Shown in pieces: positions 1 to 7,677 of a stretch of DNA of 38,472 nucleotides. The stretch comes from Halobacteriales archaeon SW_5_68_122 (GTDB taxonomy: Archaea > Halobacteriota > Halobacteria > Halobacteriales > Haloarculaceae), in the NCBI GenBank assembly GCA_003022815.1, contig PXSL01000018.1:1-38472 (forward strand), read 5' to 3'. Numbering within the stretch: the stretch's first letter is position 1; the number at the start of each line of letters is the position of its first letter. Under the pieces are notes generated by a model. The model saw only the letters and a program-made list of their open reading frames with translations, had not been told where the DNA came from and searched no databases. A program made the translations under genes and the position numbers.

Positions 1-128
1 CACCGCCGTTTCATGGCACCGAGGTTTGAGATAGTTACAGCCGGCAGTGTGAGCTTCGGGGTCGACCGTGACGGACGGCTCCGAGGTAGTCGTCTGATGG
101 CGCGCCGCCCTCCCCCCGGCGTCGACGT

Positions 129-965
129 TCACCCGGAGTTCTCGCTACACCACTCCCGCACTCGGTGGGCGACCGCCGACCGGAACGCGCCGACGTCGAG
201 GTCGGTGCCGCCGTGGAGGAGTCGGCCGTGTGCCCGCCGGAGAATCGCCTCGCAGGTCCGTTCGAACAGCGCCTCGGAGGTCGGTTCCCGGTCGGTCGGC
301 AGGTCCGCCCGCACTCGCCGGAGCAGTTCGTCCGTAACGTACCGGTCGGCCAGCGCCGCGGCGTCGCCATCCAGCGGTTCGGGGTCGACCGAGCGGTCGA
401 CCGCCGGGGTCGGCAGTTTCGCCCGGTCGCCCGTCTTGTTCCGGAGGACGACGCCGGCGGCGGGGCCGTCGTACCACGCCGAGTCGGGTATCGCGTCGGG
501 GTCGGCGTCGAAGTCCGAGGCCCGGACCTCCCGGTCGAAGGTGTTGACCGTCGCAAGTCCGAGGCGGTCGTACACCCGCTCGACGCCGTCCGGCGGCAGG
601 AACGCTCCGCGGTCGGCGTCCCAGATGTCCAGCCCGAGCACCGACGGCATCCGGCCGAACTCGTAGTCGACGGCCTGTCGATGGGTGGCCTCGGCCACGA
701 AGGCGACGGTCTCGACACTGTCGACGGCGCTCCGGAGTGCCTCGCGGTCCAGCGTCTCCCGGACGTGGCGGACGGCGTGGCGGTACGGCTCCGGCGGGTC
801 GTCGCCGAACTGCCGCCGGTTGTCGCCGAACTCGAGGGGTCCGGACGCACGCAGCCGGAACCGGAGCTGTGCGCCGTCGATCAGCTCCTGCACCCAGAGG
901 TGGCCCGACTCGAACAGCCCCTCCGGCGCCGAGTCGACGTGCGGGACGGGCGGGTAGCGCTTCAC
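129..965 (-). CDS. RNA-ligase-like nucleotidyltransferase-fold protein
   Basis: A 278-residue protein; the GTG start was chosen because the conserved part begins there and the in-frame extension upstream is Arg/Pro-rich read-through of a neighbouring pseudogene. It has the layout of the covalent nucleotidyltransferase superfamily (RNA/DNA ligases, capping enzymes): a motif-I-like ELIDG near residues 27-31, a motif-III-like FVAEATHR near 89-96, LGLDIWD near 110-116, a motif-IV-like AAGVVLRNK near 169-177 and a motif-V-like AKL near 182. The residue in the position of the adenylated lysine (KxDG) is leucine (L28). The C-terminal 90 residues are acidic and helical without a motif I know. Similar haloarchaeal proteins are annotated as RNA ligase domain proteins; whether this one ligates anything is doubtful. 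The fold call is fairly firm, the activity is unknown. Confidence 0.72.
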   Translation of the reverse strand: MKRYPPVPHVDSAPEGLFESGHLWVQELIDGAQLRFRLRASGPLEFGDNRRQFGDDPPEPYRHAVRHVRETLDREALRSAVDSVETVAFVAEATHRQAVDYEFGRMPSVLGLDIWDADRGAFLPPDGVERVYDRLGLATVNTFDREVRASDFDADPDAIPDSAWYDGPAAGVVLRNKTGDRAKLPTPAVDRSVDPEPLDGDAAALADRYVTDELLRRVRADLPTDREPTSEALFERTCEAILRRAHGRLLHGGTDLDVGAFRSAVAHRVREWCSENSG

Positions 966-997
966 GGCCGCAACTCCGCGGCCGGCCACTTGAGTGT

Positions 998-1419
998 TCA
1001 GGCGCCGACACCGGCGGCCCACCCGTCGGCCGGCCGGACGGCCTCGCCGTCCTCCCGTTGCGGCGGCCGGAACCGCTCGCCCAAGTTCCTCGCAAAGGTG
1101 CTCGGCGATGTCGAGGCGGACTCTAGGCCGACATGGCCGGTCAGCAACGGCGGACCCATCGGGTGGCCGTAGCCGACTTCCATCGCGGTGTCGACGTCCT
1201 CGACGCCGGCGACGCCGCTCTCGACCATCTGGATTGCCTCCAGACCGAGCGCGACCCCGACCGCGATGAGGCGAAGCCGGCTGTCGCGGACGACGCATGC
1301 CTCGATGCCGGCTTCGATGCGCCCGGCGTCGACGTCATTGAGGCGGACGCCGTGGCCCGCCATCGCCGACACCTGGGCGATGTCGCCATGCTCCCCGCGC
1401 CGATGACCGTGACCTGCAT
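998..1419 (-). pseudogene. Decayed 3-hydroxyacyl-CoA dehydrogenase
   Basis: Remains of an NAD-dependent 3-hydroxyacyl-CoA dehydrogenase are spread over all three minus frames. The N-terminus MQVTVIGAGSM (Rossmann motif) starts at 1419; a small indel then moves the frame to DIAQVSAMAGHGVRLNDVD. The central part of the domain (roughly 150 residues in the family) is missing. C-terminal-domain pieces follow: GLEAIQMVESGVAGVEDVDT and GYGHPMGPPLLTGHVGL, then another shift to VRLDIAEHLCEELG and another to GERFRPPQ. At least four frame changes plus substitutions are visible, so this is a degenerate gene rather than a single sequencing slip. It lies between the RNA-ligase-like gene and a divergent histidine kinase. 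A full-length relative, fused to an enoyl-CoA hydratase, is encoded at 25.2-27.1 kb. Confidence 0.8.
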
Positions 1420-1560
1420 GCAGGGTTCGGCGTGCGGGAGGGCCTGACCCGTCGTGGTCGGACGCGGACGGCGAGACCTTCGGACCCGACCGCCGGTACG
1501 GGTTCGGAACTGAGTCCATCGAACCACTTAACTCACCACGACCTGTCGAAAGGTCAAACA

Positions 1561-2655
1561 ATGGAACGGAGCCGCCTCGACGGCTCGGAACTCGTCGCGG
1601 CCCTCGGTCTCGTGTTCGTGGTGAGCGGGGTCACCCTCTGGTGGGAGTCGCGGCTCCCGGCGAGTCCGACGGCGGGGGCCGCGCTGTACGAACTCGTCGT
1701 CCACGTTCTGTTCGGCGGCGTCGTGCTCGCGCTCGGGGTCCACATTGAGCGGAGCGAGCTCTCGCCGGACGAGCGGTTCACCGTGATGACGTGGTGCTTC
1801 TCGGCGTTCCTCTTTTTCGTGGTTCTGGCGGCGTGGTCGAACCTCACGTCGCTGCTCGCGGCGCGGGTGACCGACCCGTTTGTCAGCGACGTAGTCGTGT
1901 TCGGCAGCATGGGGGGCGCCTTCGGCGTCATCGCCGGTGTTAACCACGGCCGGTCGGTCCGGAACGCCCGACTAGCCGAGCACAACGAGGACCAGCGGGA
2001 GACGCTGGTCCTCCTGACGCGGCTGCTCAGACACGACATCCGCAACGACATGACGGCCATCCGCGGCCACGCCGAGTTCGTCGAGCCACACGTCGACCCG
2101 GAGGGCGAGGAGCTCGTCGAGGTCATCCAGCGGCGCAGTGAGTCCGTCATCCGGCTCCTCGAGGACACCGACACGCTCATCGAGACGCTGGACGGCGACC
2201 ACCAGTTCGAGGCGGTCGACCTCTCGGCGGTGCTGGACGACCAGATGACGTCTGTCACGGACGACCACCCGAAGGCGACCATCCTGTCGGATGTCCCGGA
2301 CGGGCTGTGGGTCGTTACCGACGGACTGGTCCATCAAGTGTTCTCGAACCTGTTCGGCAACGCCGTCGCCCACAACGACCCTGAAGAGCTGACCATCCGG
2401 GTCCAGGCGACCCGTGACGACGACGTCGTCGAAATCGTCGTCGCCGACGACGGCAAGGGCATCGCCGAGGACGCCCGGGACTCCATCCTCGAGCTGGGCG
2501 AGAAGGGCTCCGAGAGCGGCGGCGACGGCCTCGGGCTGTACCTGGTCGCGCGGCTGGCCGACGTGTACGGCGGGTCGGTCACCGTCGACGAGTCCCGGGA
2601 GGGCGGCGCCCGGTTCGTGGTCACCCTGCCGGCCGCGACGGCCGGCGGGGACTGA
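1561..2655 (+). CDS. Membrane sensor histidine kinase
   Basis: A 364-residue two-component kinase. Four hydrophobic segments (about residues 10-28, 41-60, 76-101 and 109-126) form an N-terminal membrane sensor region without a large extracellular loop. A short linker leads to the dimerisation/phosphoacceptor helix with RLLRHDIRND, phospho-His at about H158. The ATPase domain has the N box NLFGNAVAHND (263-273), G1 box DDGKG (296-300) and G2 box GDGLGL (321-326). The ATG follows a TTAACT element near 1522-1527 by about 35 bases. No response regulator is encoded next to it, which is common for haloarchaeal orphan kinases. The signal sensed cannot be deduced. The stop codon lies at the edge of an inverted repeat. 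Confidence 0.9.
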   Translation: MERSRLDGSELVAALGLVFVVSGVTLWWESRLPASPTAGAALYELVVHVLFGGVVLALGVHIERSELSPDERFTVMTWCFSAFLFFVVLAAWSNLTSLLAARVTDPFVSDVVVFGSMGGAFGVIAGVNHGRSVRNARLAEHNEDQRETLVLLTRLLRHDIRNDMTAIRGHAEFVEPHVDPEGEELVEVIQRRSESVIRLLEDTDTLIETLDGDHQFEAVDLSAVLDDQMTSVTDDHPKATILSDVPDGLWVVTDGLVHQVFSNLFGNAVAHNDPEELTIRVQATRDDDVVEIVVADDGKGIAEDARDSILELGEKGSESGGDGLGLYLVARLADVYGGSVTVDESREGGARFVVTLPAATAGGD

Positions 2656-2740
2656 TAGTGATTACTGTGACTGTTTACCGGTACAACCGCTCGCAGTCGG
2701 GCGGCCGATCCGGTAATGACTTACAGTAACCACTATGATA
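2653..2740. repeat. Inverted pair of a 29-base motif
   Basis: Two copies of one motif face each other downstream of the histidine kinase. Read on the minus strand, 2653-2681 is CCGGTAA, six bases, ACAGTAA, one base, CACTAT. On the plus strand 2710-2738 has the same pattern, with ACAGTAA and CACTAT conserved. About 28 bases lie between them. The first copy overlaps the kinase stop codon. Related copies occur at 24.2 and 29.7 kb. It could act as a transcription stop, an operator or the ends of a small non-autonomous element. Confidence 0.6.
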
Positions 2741-2822
2741 CGGACTGCTGTGAGTCATCTCCACACCGACCGCCCGAGGTCGAGCGGTCGTCGTGGTGAA
2801 CAGCTACGGCAGTTCGTATGAA

Positions 2823-2830
2823 CCTATAAG
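2823..2830 (+). promoter_or_regulatory. TATA box of the alpha-hydroxy-acid oxidase gene
   Basis: CCTATAAG ends 25 bases before the ATG at 2855, the spacing expected for a leaderless haloarchaeal transcript. Confidence 0.5.
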
Positions 2831-2854
2831 CGGCCGCCGGCCCTCGCGGCGGGC

Positions 2855-4033
2855 ATGAGCGACTCCGACCGCGGGACCGACCGACTCGTTGAGGTGTTCA
2901 TGGAGGGGATGGCGGGGGTGACCCCGGACGTGCCGCCCTCCTTCGAGGAACTGGAGGCGGCGGCCCTGGAGGCCATGGACGAGCGGGCTTTCGACTACGT
3001 CGCCGGCGGCGCGGGCGGCGAGCGGACCGTCGGCCACAACCGCGACGCCTTCGCGCGGTGGCACCTCTGGCCGCGCGTGCTCCGGGACTTCTCCGGGCGG
3101 GACCTCTCGACGGAGCTGTTCGGGACCGAGCTGACCGTGCCGGTGCTCCTGGCACCCATCGGCGTCCAGTCCATTATCCACGAAGCGGGCGAACTCGGCA
3201 CCGCGCGGGCGGCCGCCGCACAGGACGTTCCGATGGTGGTCTCCTCGGCGGCCTCCCACACCCTGGAGTCGGTTGCCAAGGAGCTCGGCGGGACGCCCGG
3301 CTGGTTCCAGCTGTACTGGTCGTCGAACGACGACGTGGCGAGGAGCTTCGTCCGGCGGGCGGAGGCGGCGGGCTACGAGGCGCTGGTCGTCACGGTCGAC
3401 AACAACGCCCTCGGGTGGCGCGAGCGGGACGTCTCGGGCGGCTACCTCCCGTTTCTCGACGGCGAGGGCGTCGCCAACTACTTCGCCGACGAGGCGTTCC
3501 GGAACCTGCTCGAGGCGCCGCCCGAGGAGGCCGAACTCGCCGCCATCCGGACGTTCGTCGACGTGTTCGGCGACCCCTCGCTGACGTTCGACGATCTTGA
3601 GTGGCTCTGTGAGTTCGCCGAGATTCCGGTCGTCGTCAAGGGAGTGCTCCACCCGGCGGACGCCCGCGAGGCGGTCGACCGCGGCGCCGACGGCTTGGTC
3701 GTCTCCAACCACGGCGGCCGGCAGGTGGACAACGCCGTGCCCGCCCTTGAGGCGTTACCGAAGGTGGTCTCGGCGGTGCCCGAGGCGGTGCCGGTGGCCT
3801 TCGACTCCGGGGTTCGGCGGGGCTCCGACGCCATCGTCGCGCTGGCGCTGGGCGCCGACGCCGTCGGCCTCGGTCGGCCGTACGCCTACGGGCTGGCGGT
3901 CGACGGCGCCGACGGCGTCGAGGCGGTGCTCAAGAACTTCCTGGCGGACCTGGACCTGACGCTCGGACTGGTCGGCTACGACAACGTGGAAGCGGTCGAC
4001 CGCGGGGCCGTCGTCCGCGCCGACGAGCTGTAG
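2855..4033 (+). CDS. FMN-dependent alpha-hydroxy-acid oxidase/dehydrogenase
   Basis: A 392-residue TIM-barrel flavoenzyme of the L-lactate dehydrogenase / glycolate oxidase / lactate 2-monooxygenase family, which oxidises 2-hydroxy acids to 2-oxo acids. Family landmarks are present in order: FDYVAGGAG near residues 46-54, the FMN-binding API at 100-102, QLYW at 152-155, the FMN lysine at about K262 in VVVKGV, SNHGGRQVD at 284-292 with catalytic base H286 and substrate-binding R289, and the phosphate loop DSGVRRG at 317-323. No signal peptide or membrane segment is visible, so a cytoplasmic enzyme is expected; the electron acceptor (oxygen or quinone) cannot be told. It is a single gene with its own promoter. 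Substrate choice among lactate, glycolate and longer hydroxy acids is open. Confidence 0.92.
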   Translation: MSDSDRGTDRLVEVFMEGMAGVTPDVPPSFEELEAAALEAMDERAFDYVAGGAGGERTVGHNRDAFARWHLWPRVLRDFSGRDLSTELFGTELTVPVLLAPIGVQSIIHEAGELGTARAAAAQDVPMVVSSAASHTLESVAKELGGTPGWFQLYWSSNDDVARSFVRRAEAAGYEALVVTVDNNALGWRERDVSGGYLPFLDGEGVANYFADEAFRNLLEAPPEEAELAAIRTFVDVFGDPSLTFDDLEWLCEFAEIPVVVKGVLHPADAREAVDRGADGLVVSNHGGRQVDNAVPALEALPKVVSAVPEAVPVAFDSGVRRGSDAIVALALGADAVGLGRPYAYGLAVDGADGVEAVLKNFLADLDLTLGLVGYDNVEAVDRGAVVRADEL

Positions 4034-4248
4034 CGACCCCGGAGGGCGCGGCGCGCGCGGCTGTAACCCGTTTGCGGGCGCTCGACCCGGGACCTGCGCC
4101 GGCCCGTTCTCCGACGGCTGGGAAGACCTGTCCGCTCGCGGGCGGGTCCGTACACTGCTGTCCAGAAATCGGCGTGAGAGTCGATCACACCCCTCCAAAA
4201 CTACTAATATCCTCCCGGAAATCATCTCAAGCGAGACGGAGGCAGACG
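4034..4248. other. Gene-poor stretch with a promoter-like element
   Basis: No convincing protein is encoded here. The sequence CTACTAATATCC at 4201-4212 lies in a locally AT-richer patch and is a plausible TATA box for the small ORF beginning at 4249. The rest is ordinary high-GC DNA following the oxidase stop codon. Confidence 0.4.
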
Positions 4249-4359
4249 ATGACCACCATCATTACCACCCCGCCGTACGCGTCCGCCACAAAGCGGTGCG
4301 TCGCGGGTGTGGGCGGGTGGTCCGACGCCTCGTCCGCGCTTGCGATTCGCGCCGCGTAA
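4249..4359 (+). CDS. Possible 36-residue leader peptide or microprotein
   Basis: A 36-codon ORF begins MTTIITTPPYAS and ends ALAIRAA. It is short but carries two signals: GGAGG at 4238-4242, five to six bases before the ATG (a Shine-Dalgarno, unusual among the leaderless genes here), and an AT-rich TATA candidate at 4201-4212 that would leave a leader of about 15-20 bases. The first third is rich in Thr and Ile, and the peptide has one Cys and one Trp, which recalls leader peptides of amino-acid operons; no biosynthetic operon follows. No family is recognised. The next 170 bases have no clear gene. It may be a chance ORF. Confidence 0.35.
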   Translation: MTTIITTPPYASATKRCVAGVGGWSDASSALAIRAA

Positions 4360-4543
4360 GGCCCGCCGGCCCGGCGGCGCGACGGACTTCTCCGAACTCC
4401 ACGGTCCGGAGCGGTCCGCTCTCGCGGGCGTGACCCGCCTTCTGCGCCGCCGATTCGCCGGAAGCCCGCCGGCCGTCCGCCGTCCGGTCGGCCCGACGCC
4501 GCGGATCCCGAGTGACATCTGACCCCCGACAGCCGCCGGTACC
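4360..4543. other. GC-rich non-coding stretch, possible remnant
   Basis: No recognisable protein in any frame. It contains many short GC-rich complementary stretches (for example GCCCGCCGGC close to GCCGGAAGCCCGCCGGCC) and runs into the tRNA-arm-like sequence. It could be the damaged 5' part of an RNA gene, but no acceptor strand matching the 3' half is present. Confidence 0.3.
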
Positions 4544-4568
4544 GCGGGTTCGACTCCCGCCGGGGACG
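4544..4568 (+). tRNA. tRNA 3'-half-like sequence (T arm plus acceptor strand), 5' half absent
   Basis: GCGGG-TTCGACT-CCCGC (4544-4560) is a perfect 5-bp T stem with a canonical 7-base T loop. It is followed by seven bases CGGGGAC and a discriminator-like G. A matching 5' acceptor strand GTCCCCG is not present in the preceding 500 bases, so this is either the 3' end of a tRNA gene whose 5' part has been lost or a chance match. The next gene starts two bases downstream. Confidence 0.35.
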
Positions 4569-4569
4569 T

Positions 4570-4827
4570 ATGCTCACCCAGACCCACCGAGTCACCCTCT
4601 CGGTCCGAGTGCCCAGGGGCGCCGCGGGCGACGTCGACGGCGGCGTTGAGAGCGTCGTCGGCGACGTCGACGGCGTCGAATACGTCGAGGTCCACGACTT
4701 GGCTGGCGTTCGGCCGAACGCGCTCGACCTCCACGTCGACGCGGCGGTCACCGTCGAACTCGACGCCGACGTGGCCGACCCCGGCGAACGCCTCCGCGAC
4801 GGCTTCGGCGTCCTCGCGGTCGACTAA
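4570..4827 (+). CDS. Conserved-looking 85-residue protein, unknown function
   Basis: An acidic 85-residue protein starting MLTQTHRVTLSVRVP, with alternating beta and helix character and no membrane segment, Cys or signal peptide. The codon pattern (C/G in third positions, many GAC/GTC codons) fits real haloarchaeal coding DNA. The ATG lies two bases after the tRNA-like sequence, so transcription would have to begin upstream. I recognise a resemblance to small uncharacterised haloarchaeal proteins but cannot give a family. The C-terminus DGFGVLAVD may be slightly short. It is followed after 73 bases by another small gene on the same strand. Confidence 0.6.
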   Translation: MLTQTHRVTLSVRVPRGAAGDVDGGVESVVGDVDGVEYVEVHDLAGVRPNALDLHVDAAVTVELDADVADPGERLRDGFGVLAVD

Positions 4828-4900
4828 CAGTTCCGCGCCGCTCGGGGCTCCACGGGTTAGACTCCCGGCGGAACCCTTGGGGCATCCGCCCCGTGATTCG

Positions 4901-5074
4901 ATGCGACGAACGGACGCCCACACCACTAACGTACAGCTAGAAGAACGAACGCCCAGCGGTCGCACGCTGGGCCGACTCGCCGTCGGTACCCTCGCCGCCT
5001 TCGCGTTGTTCGCGCTGCTGGCGCGGGCGCCCGCCCTGGCGATGGCCGGCGCCTTCGTCGCCGGTCTCTGGTGA
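4901..5074 (+). CDS. Small single-pass membrane protein
   Basis: A 57-residue protein: a polar N-terminus of about 27 residues (MRRTDAHTTNVQLEERTPSG), then a hydrophobic stretch of roughly 28 residues rich in Ala and Leu ending in AFVAGLW, enough for one or two tight membrane passes. The ATG was chosen because the upstream in-frame sequence is Ser/Thr/Arg-rich shadow. A short hairpin GGGGC-ATCC-GCCCC lies at 4879-4892, just before the start. Function unknown; similar short membrane proteins are common in haloarchaea. Confidence 0.55.
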   Translation: MRRTDAHTTNVQLEERTPSGRTLGRLAVGTLAAFALFALLARAPALAMAGAFVAGLW

Positions 5075-5198
5075 GCGACCGTTCAGTTGTGAGTGCCGCC
5101 GGAGCGGCGGCTCGGAACCCGGTCTCGGCGGCCGACTCGACGCGTCAGCCCCGGCGTCGGCCGGATAGGCGGCGGTCGAGCGGCAAGAACCGGGTGGT

Positions 5199-5237
5199 GC
5201 AAAGCATTTATATGTGGAGTAGGCAAAGCATATAAGC
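5199..5237 (+). promoter_or_regulatory. Duplicated promoter-like element before the TFB gene
   Basis: GCAAAGCATTTATATG (5199-5214) contains a TATA box 26 bases before the ATG at 5241. A second copy of the same block, GCAAAGCATATAAGC, begins at 5223, exactly 24 bases later. The first copy has the right spacing for a leaderless start. The second would cover the transcription start and could be a decoy or autoregulatory site. Confidence 0.55.
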
Positions 5238-5240
5238 ATA

Positions 5241-6057
5241 ATGCCAGGGCCCACCCGCCAGCGAGAGCGCACTACCGAAGACGAGACGGAGAGCGAGGAG
5301 GAGACAGGCTGTCCGGAGTGCGAGTCCGATTCGCTGGTCAGAAGCGGCGACGGCGGCGAACTCGTCTGCGAGGACTGCGGGCTGGTCATCGAGGAGGAGA
5401 ACATCGACCGCGGGCCGGAGTGGCGGGCGTTCAACCACTCCGAGCGCCAGTCCAAATCCCGGGTGGGGGCGCCGACGACCCAGACAATGCACGACAAGGC
5501 AGTTCGCACTTTCGGAAATCGACCGGATGGCGTCCGCCCTCGGCGTCCCGCGGTCGGTACGCGAAGTCGCCTCGGTCATCTACCGACGGGCGCTCGACGA
5601 CGACCTCATCCGCGGCCGCTCCATCGAGGGCGTCGCCACCGCCGCGCTGTACGCCGCCTGCCGACAGGAGGGAATTCCCCGGAGCCTCGACGAGGTGGCC
5701 GAGGTGGCCCGCGTCGAGCAGAAGGAGATCGGCCGCACCTACCGCTACATTGCCCAGGAGCTGTCGCTCGGCCTCGAACCCGTCGACCCCGTCCAGTACG
5801 TCCCGCGCTTCTGCTCGGAACTCGGCCTCTCGGAGGAGGTCGAGCAGAAGACCCGCGAGATAATCGAGGTGACCGCCGAGAAGGGGATGCTGTCGGGCAA
5901 GTCCCCGACCGGCTACGCCGCCGCCGCCATCTACGCCGCCTCGCTTCTGTGCAACGAAAAGAAAACCCAACGGGAGGTCGCCGACGTCGCCCAGGTGACC
6001 GAAGTGACGATCCGCAACCGCTACCAAGAGCAGATCGAAGCACTGGGCATCCACTGA
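5241..6057 (+). pseudogene. tfb: Transcription initiation factor B, internally deleted and frameshifted
   Basis: The N-terminal part (5241 to about 5498) encodes an acidic tail, a zinc ribbon (CPEC and CEDCG pairs) and the family sequence [18 protein letters not shown]. The C-terminal part, in another frame from about 5500 to the TGA at 6055-6057, begins [15 protein letters not shown] and contains both cyclin-fold repeats, with the helix-turn-helix near [18 protein letters not shown]. About 45 residues expected between the two parts (B-reader and B-linker, which help open the promoter and set the start site) are missing at one junction, 5499/5500, which also changes frame. Both sides are otherwise undamaged. 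Haloarchaea carry several TFB genes, so loss could be tolerated; an assembly collapse is equally possible. Confidence 0.9.
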
Positions 6058-6167
6058 CCGCGACCTCGACGATTTTCTCCGGTCTCAACGCCGCTACCCG
6101 CCGAAACACCCGAACCGTTGTCCGTGGTTCCCGTAGTGTTAACACGGTGTAGCGTCTATCCTCTCAC

Positions 6168-7656
6168 ATGACAGTCTCCGAGACCATCGACGAGAGCGAG
6201 CTATCGGTCGAGCCGGACCTGCTCGCCGGACTGGAGTCGTTCGTGACGACGTCGGGACCCCGCGAGGAGCGCTTCGACGTGGAGGCGCCGTTCAGCGGGG
6301 CGGTCATCGGCCGGTTGCCCGCCTGCGGCCCCGACGACGTCGATAAGGCCTTCGAGCGGGCCGACCACGCACAGACGGCCTGGGCCGACCGCTCCGTCGA
6401 GGAACGCGCGGCGGTGTTCAAGCGGTACCACGACCTCGTGATCGAGCACTGCGAGGAACTGCTCGACGTCATCCAGGTCGAGAGCGGGAAGGCCCGCCGC
6501 CACTCCGGGGCTCTCGGAGACGACCGTCCACCACCATCCCGCCGGCGTCGTCGGCATCATCTCGCCGTGGAACTACCCCCTCTCGCTCGCAGTCTCCGAC
6601 GCCATCCCCGCGCTGTTGGCGGGCAACAGCGTCGTCCTCAAGCCGGCCGAACAGACCTCCTACACCGCGCTGAAGGCCGTCGAGTTGCTCCGGGAGGCCG
6701 GCCTCCCGCGAGACGCCGTCCAGGTTGTCACCGGCTTCGGCAAGCCGCTCGGGGAGCCGCTCGTGGCCAACGCCGACTACGTCTGCTTCACCGGGTCGGG
6801 CGCGACGGGCCGCATCGTCGCCAGCCAGGCCGGCCAACACCTCACCGACTGCTCGCTGGAACTCGGCGGCAAGAACCCCGGCATCGTCTGCGACGACGCC
6901 GACATCGACCGGGCCGTTGAGGGCCTCATCCGCGGCTGCTTCACCAACGCCGGCCAGCTGTGCATCTCCATCGAGCGGCTGTACGTCCACGAGAACGTCT
7001 ACGACCGGTTCATCGAGGCGTTCGTCGACGAGGTCAAGGCCCTGCATCTCGGGACCGGCTACAGCTACGACGTCGACGTCGGCAGCCTCATCTCCGAGCA
7101 GCAGCTCGAGAAGGTGACAGAGCACGTCGAGGAGGCCAAGGCCCAGGGCGCGACGGTGCTGACCGGCGGCACCGGCCGCCCGGATCTGGGGCCGTACTTC
7201 TACGAGCCGACGGTGCTGACCGACGTCGACGAGTCGATGGCGCTGTGCACCGAGGAGACGTTCGGCCCCGTCGTCTCCGTCTACGAGTGGAGCGACACCG
7301 AGGACGTCATCGAGCGGGCCAACGACTCCGAGTACGGCCTGAACGCCTCGGTCTGGACGGCGGATCTCGACCGCGGCCGCGAGATGGCAACGCGCATCGA
7401 GACGGGAACGGTCAACGTCAACGAAGCCTACGCCGCCGCCTGGGTGGCGCTGGACGCACCGATGGGCGGCATGAACGACTCCGGCATCGGTCGCCGCCAC
7501 GGCGAGCACGGCCTGATGAAGTACACCGAACCGCAGACGGTGGCCATCCAGAAGCATCTCGGCATGACCGCGCCCCCCGGCGTGCCCTACTGGCTCTACG
7601 AGAAGCTCATGAACCGGCTGCTGAAGCTCCAGCGCCGCGTTCCCGGCATGCGGTAG
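6168..7656 (+). pseudogene. Aldehyde dehydrogenase (succinate-semialdehyde type), internally deleted
   Basis: The NAD(P)-dependent aldehyde dehydrogenase fold is encoded in two frames. Part one (from the ATG at 6168) runs to VIQVESGKARRH. Part two starts near 6511 with LSETTVHHHPAGVVGIISPW and continues to the TAG at 7654-7656. Roughly 35-40 residues expected between them are missing at about 6504-6511, with a frame change. The second part keeps the coenzyme site (PWNYP, KPAEQT, FTGSGATGR), catalytic Glu in LELGGKNPG and catalytic Cys in NAGQLCISIERLYV. The last motif and length recall haloarchaeal succinate-semialdehyde dehydrogenases. It converges on purA. The gene as given cannot make an active enzyme. 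Confidence 0.88.
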
Positions 7657-7677
7657 TACGCCCACTTTTTGCACGGG

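Noticed and set aside
4360..4543. Plus-strand frame 4307-4522 as a gene
   Set aside because: Arg/Pro-rich composition, no start signal and no recognisable family.
6469..7677. Extension of the purA frame over the aldehyde dehydrogenase
   Set aside because: The sequence stops resembling PurA at RRYLE and becomes an antisense shadow; it is read-through, not a fused domain.
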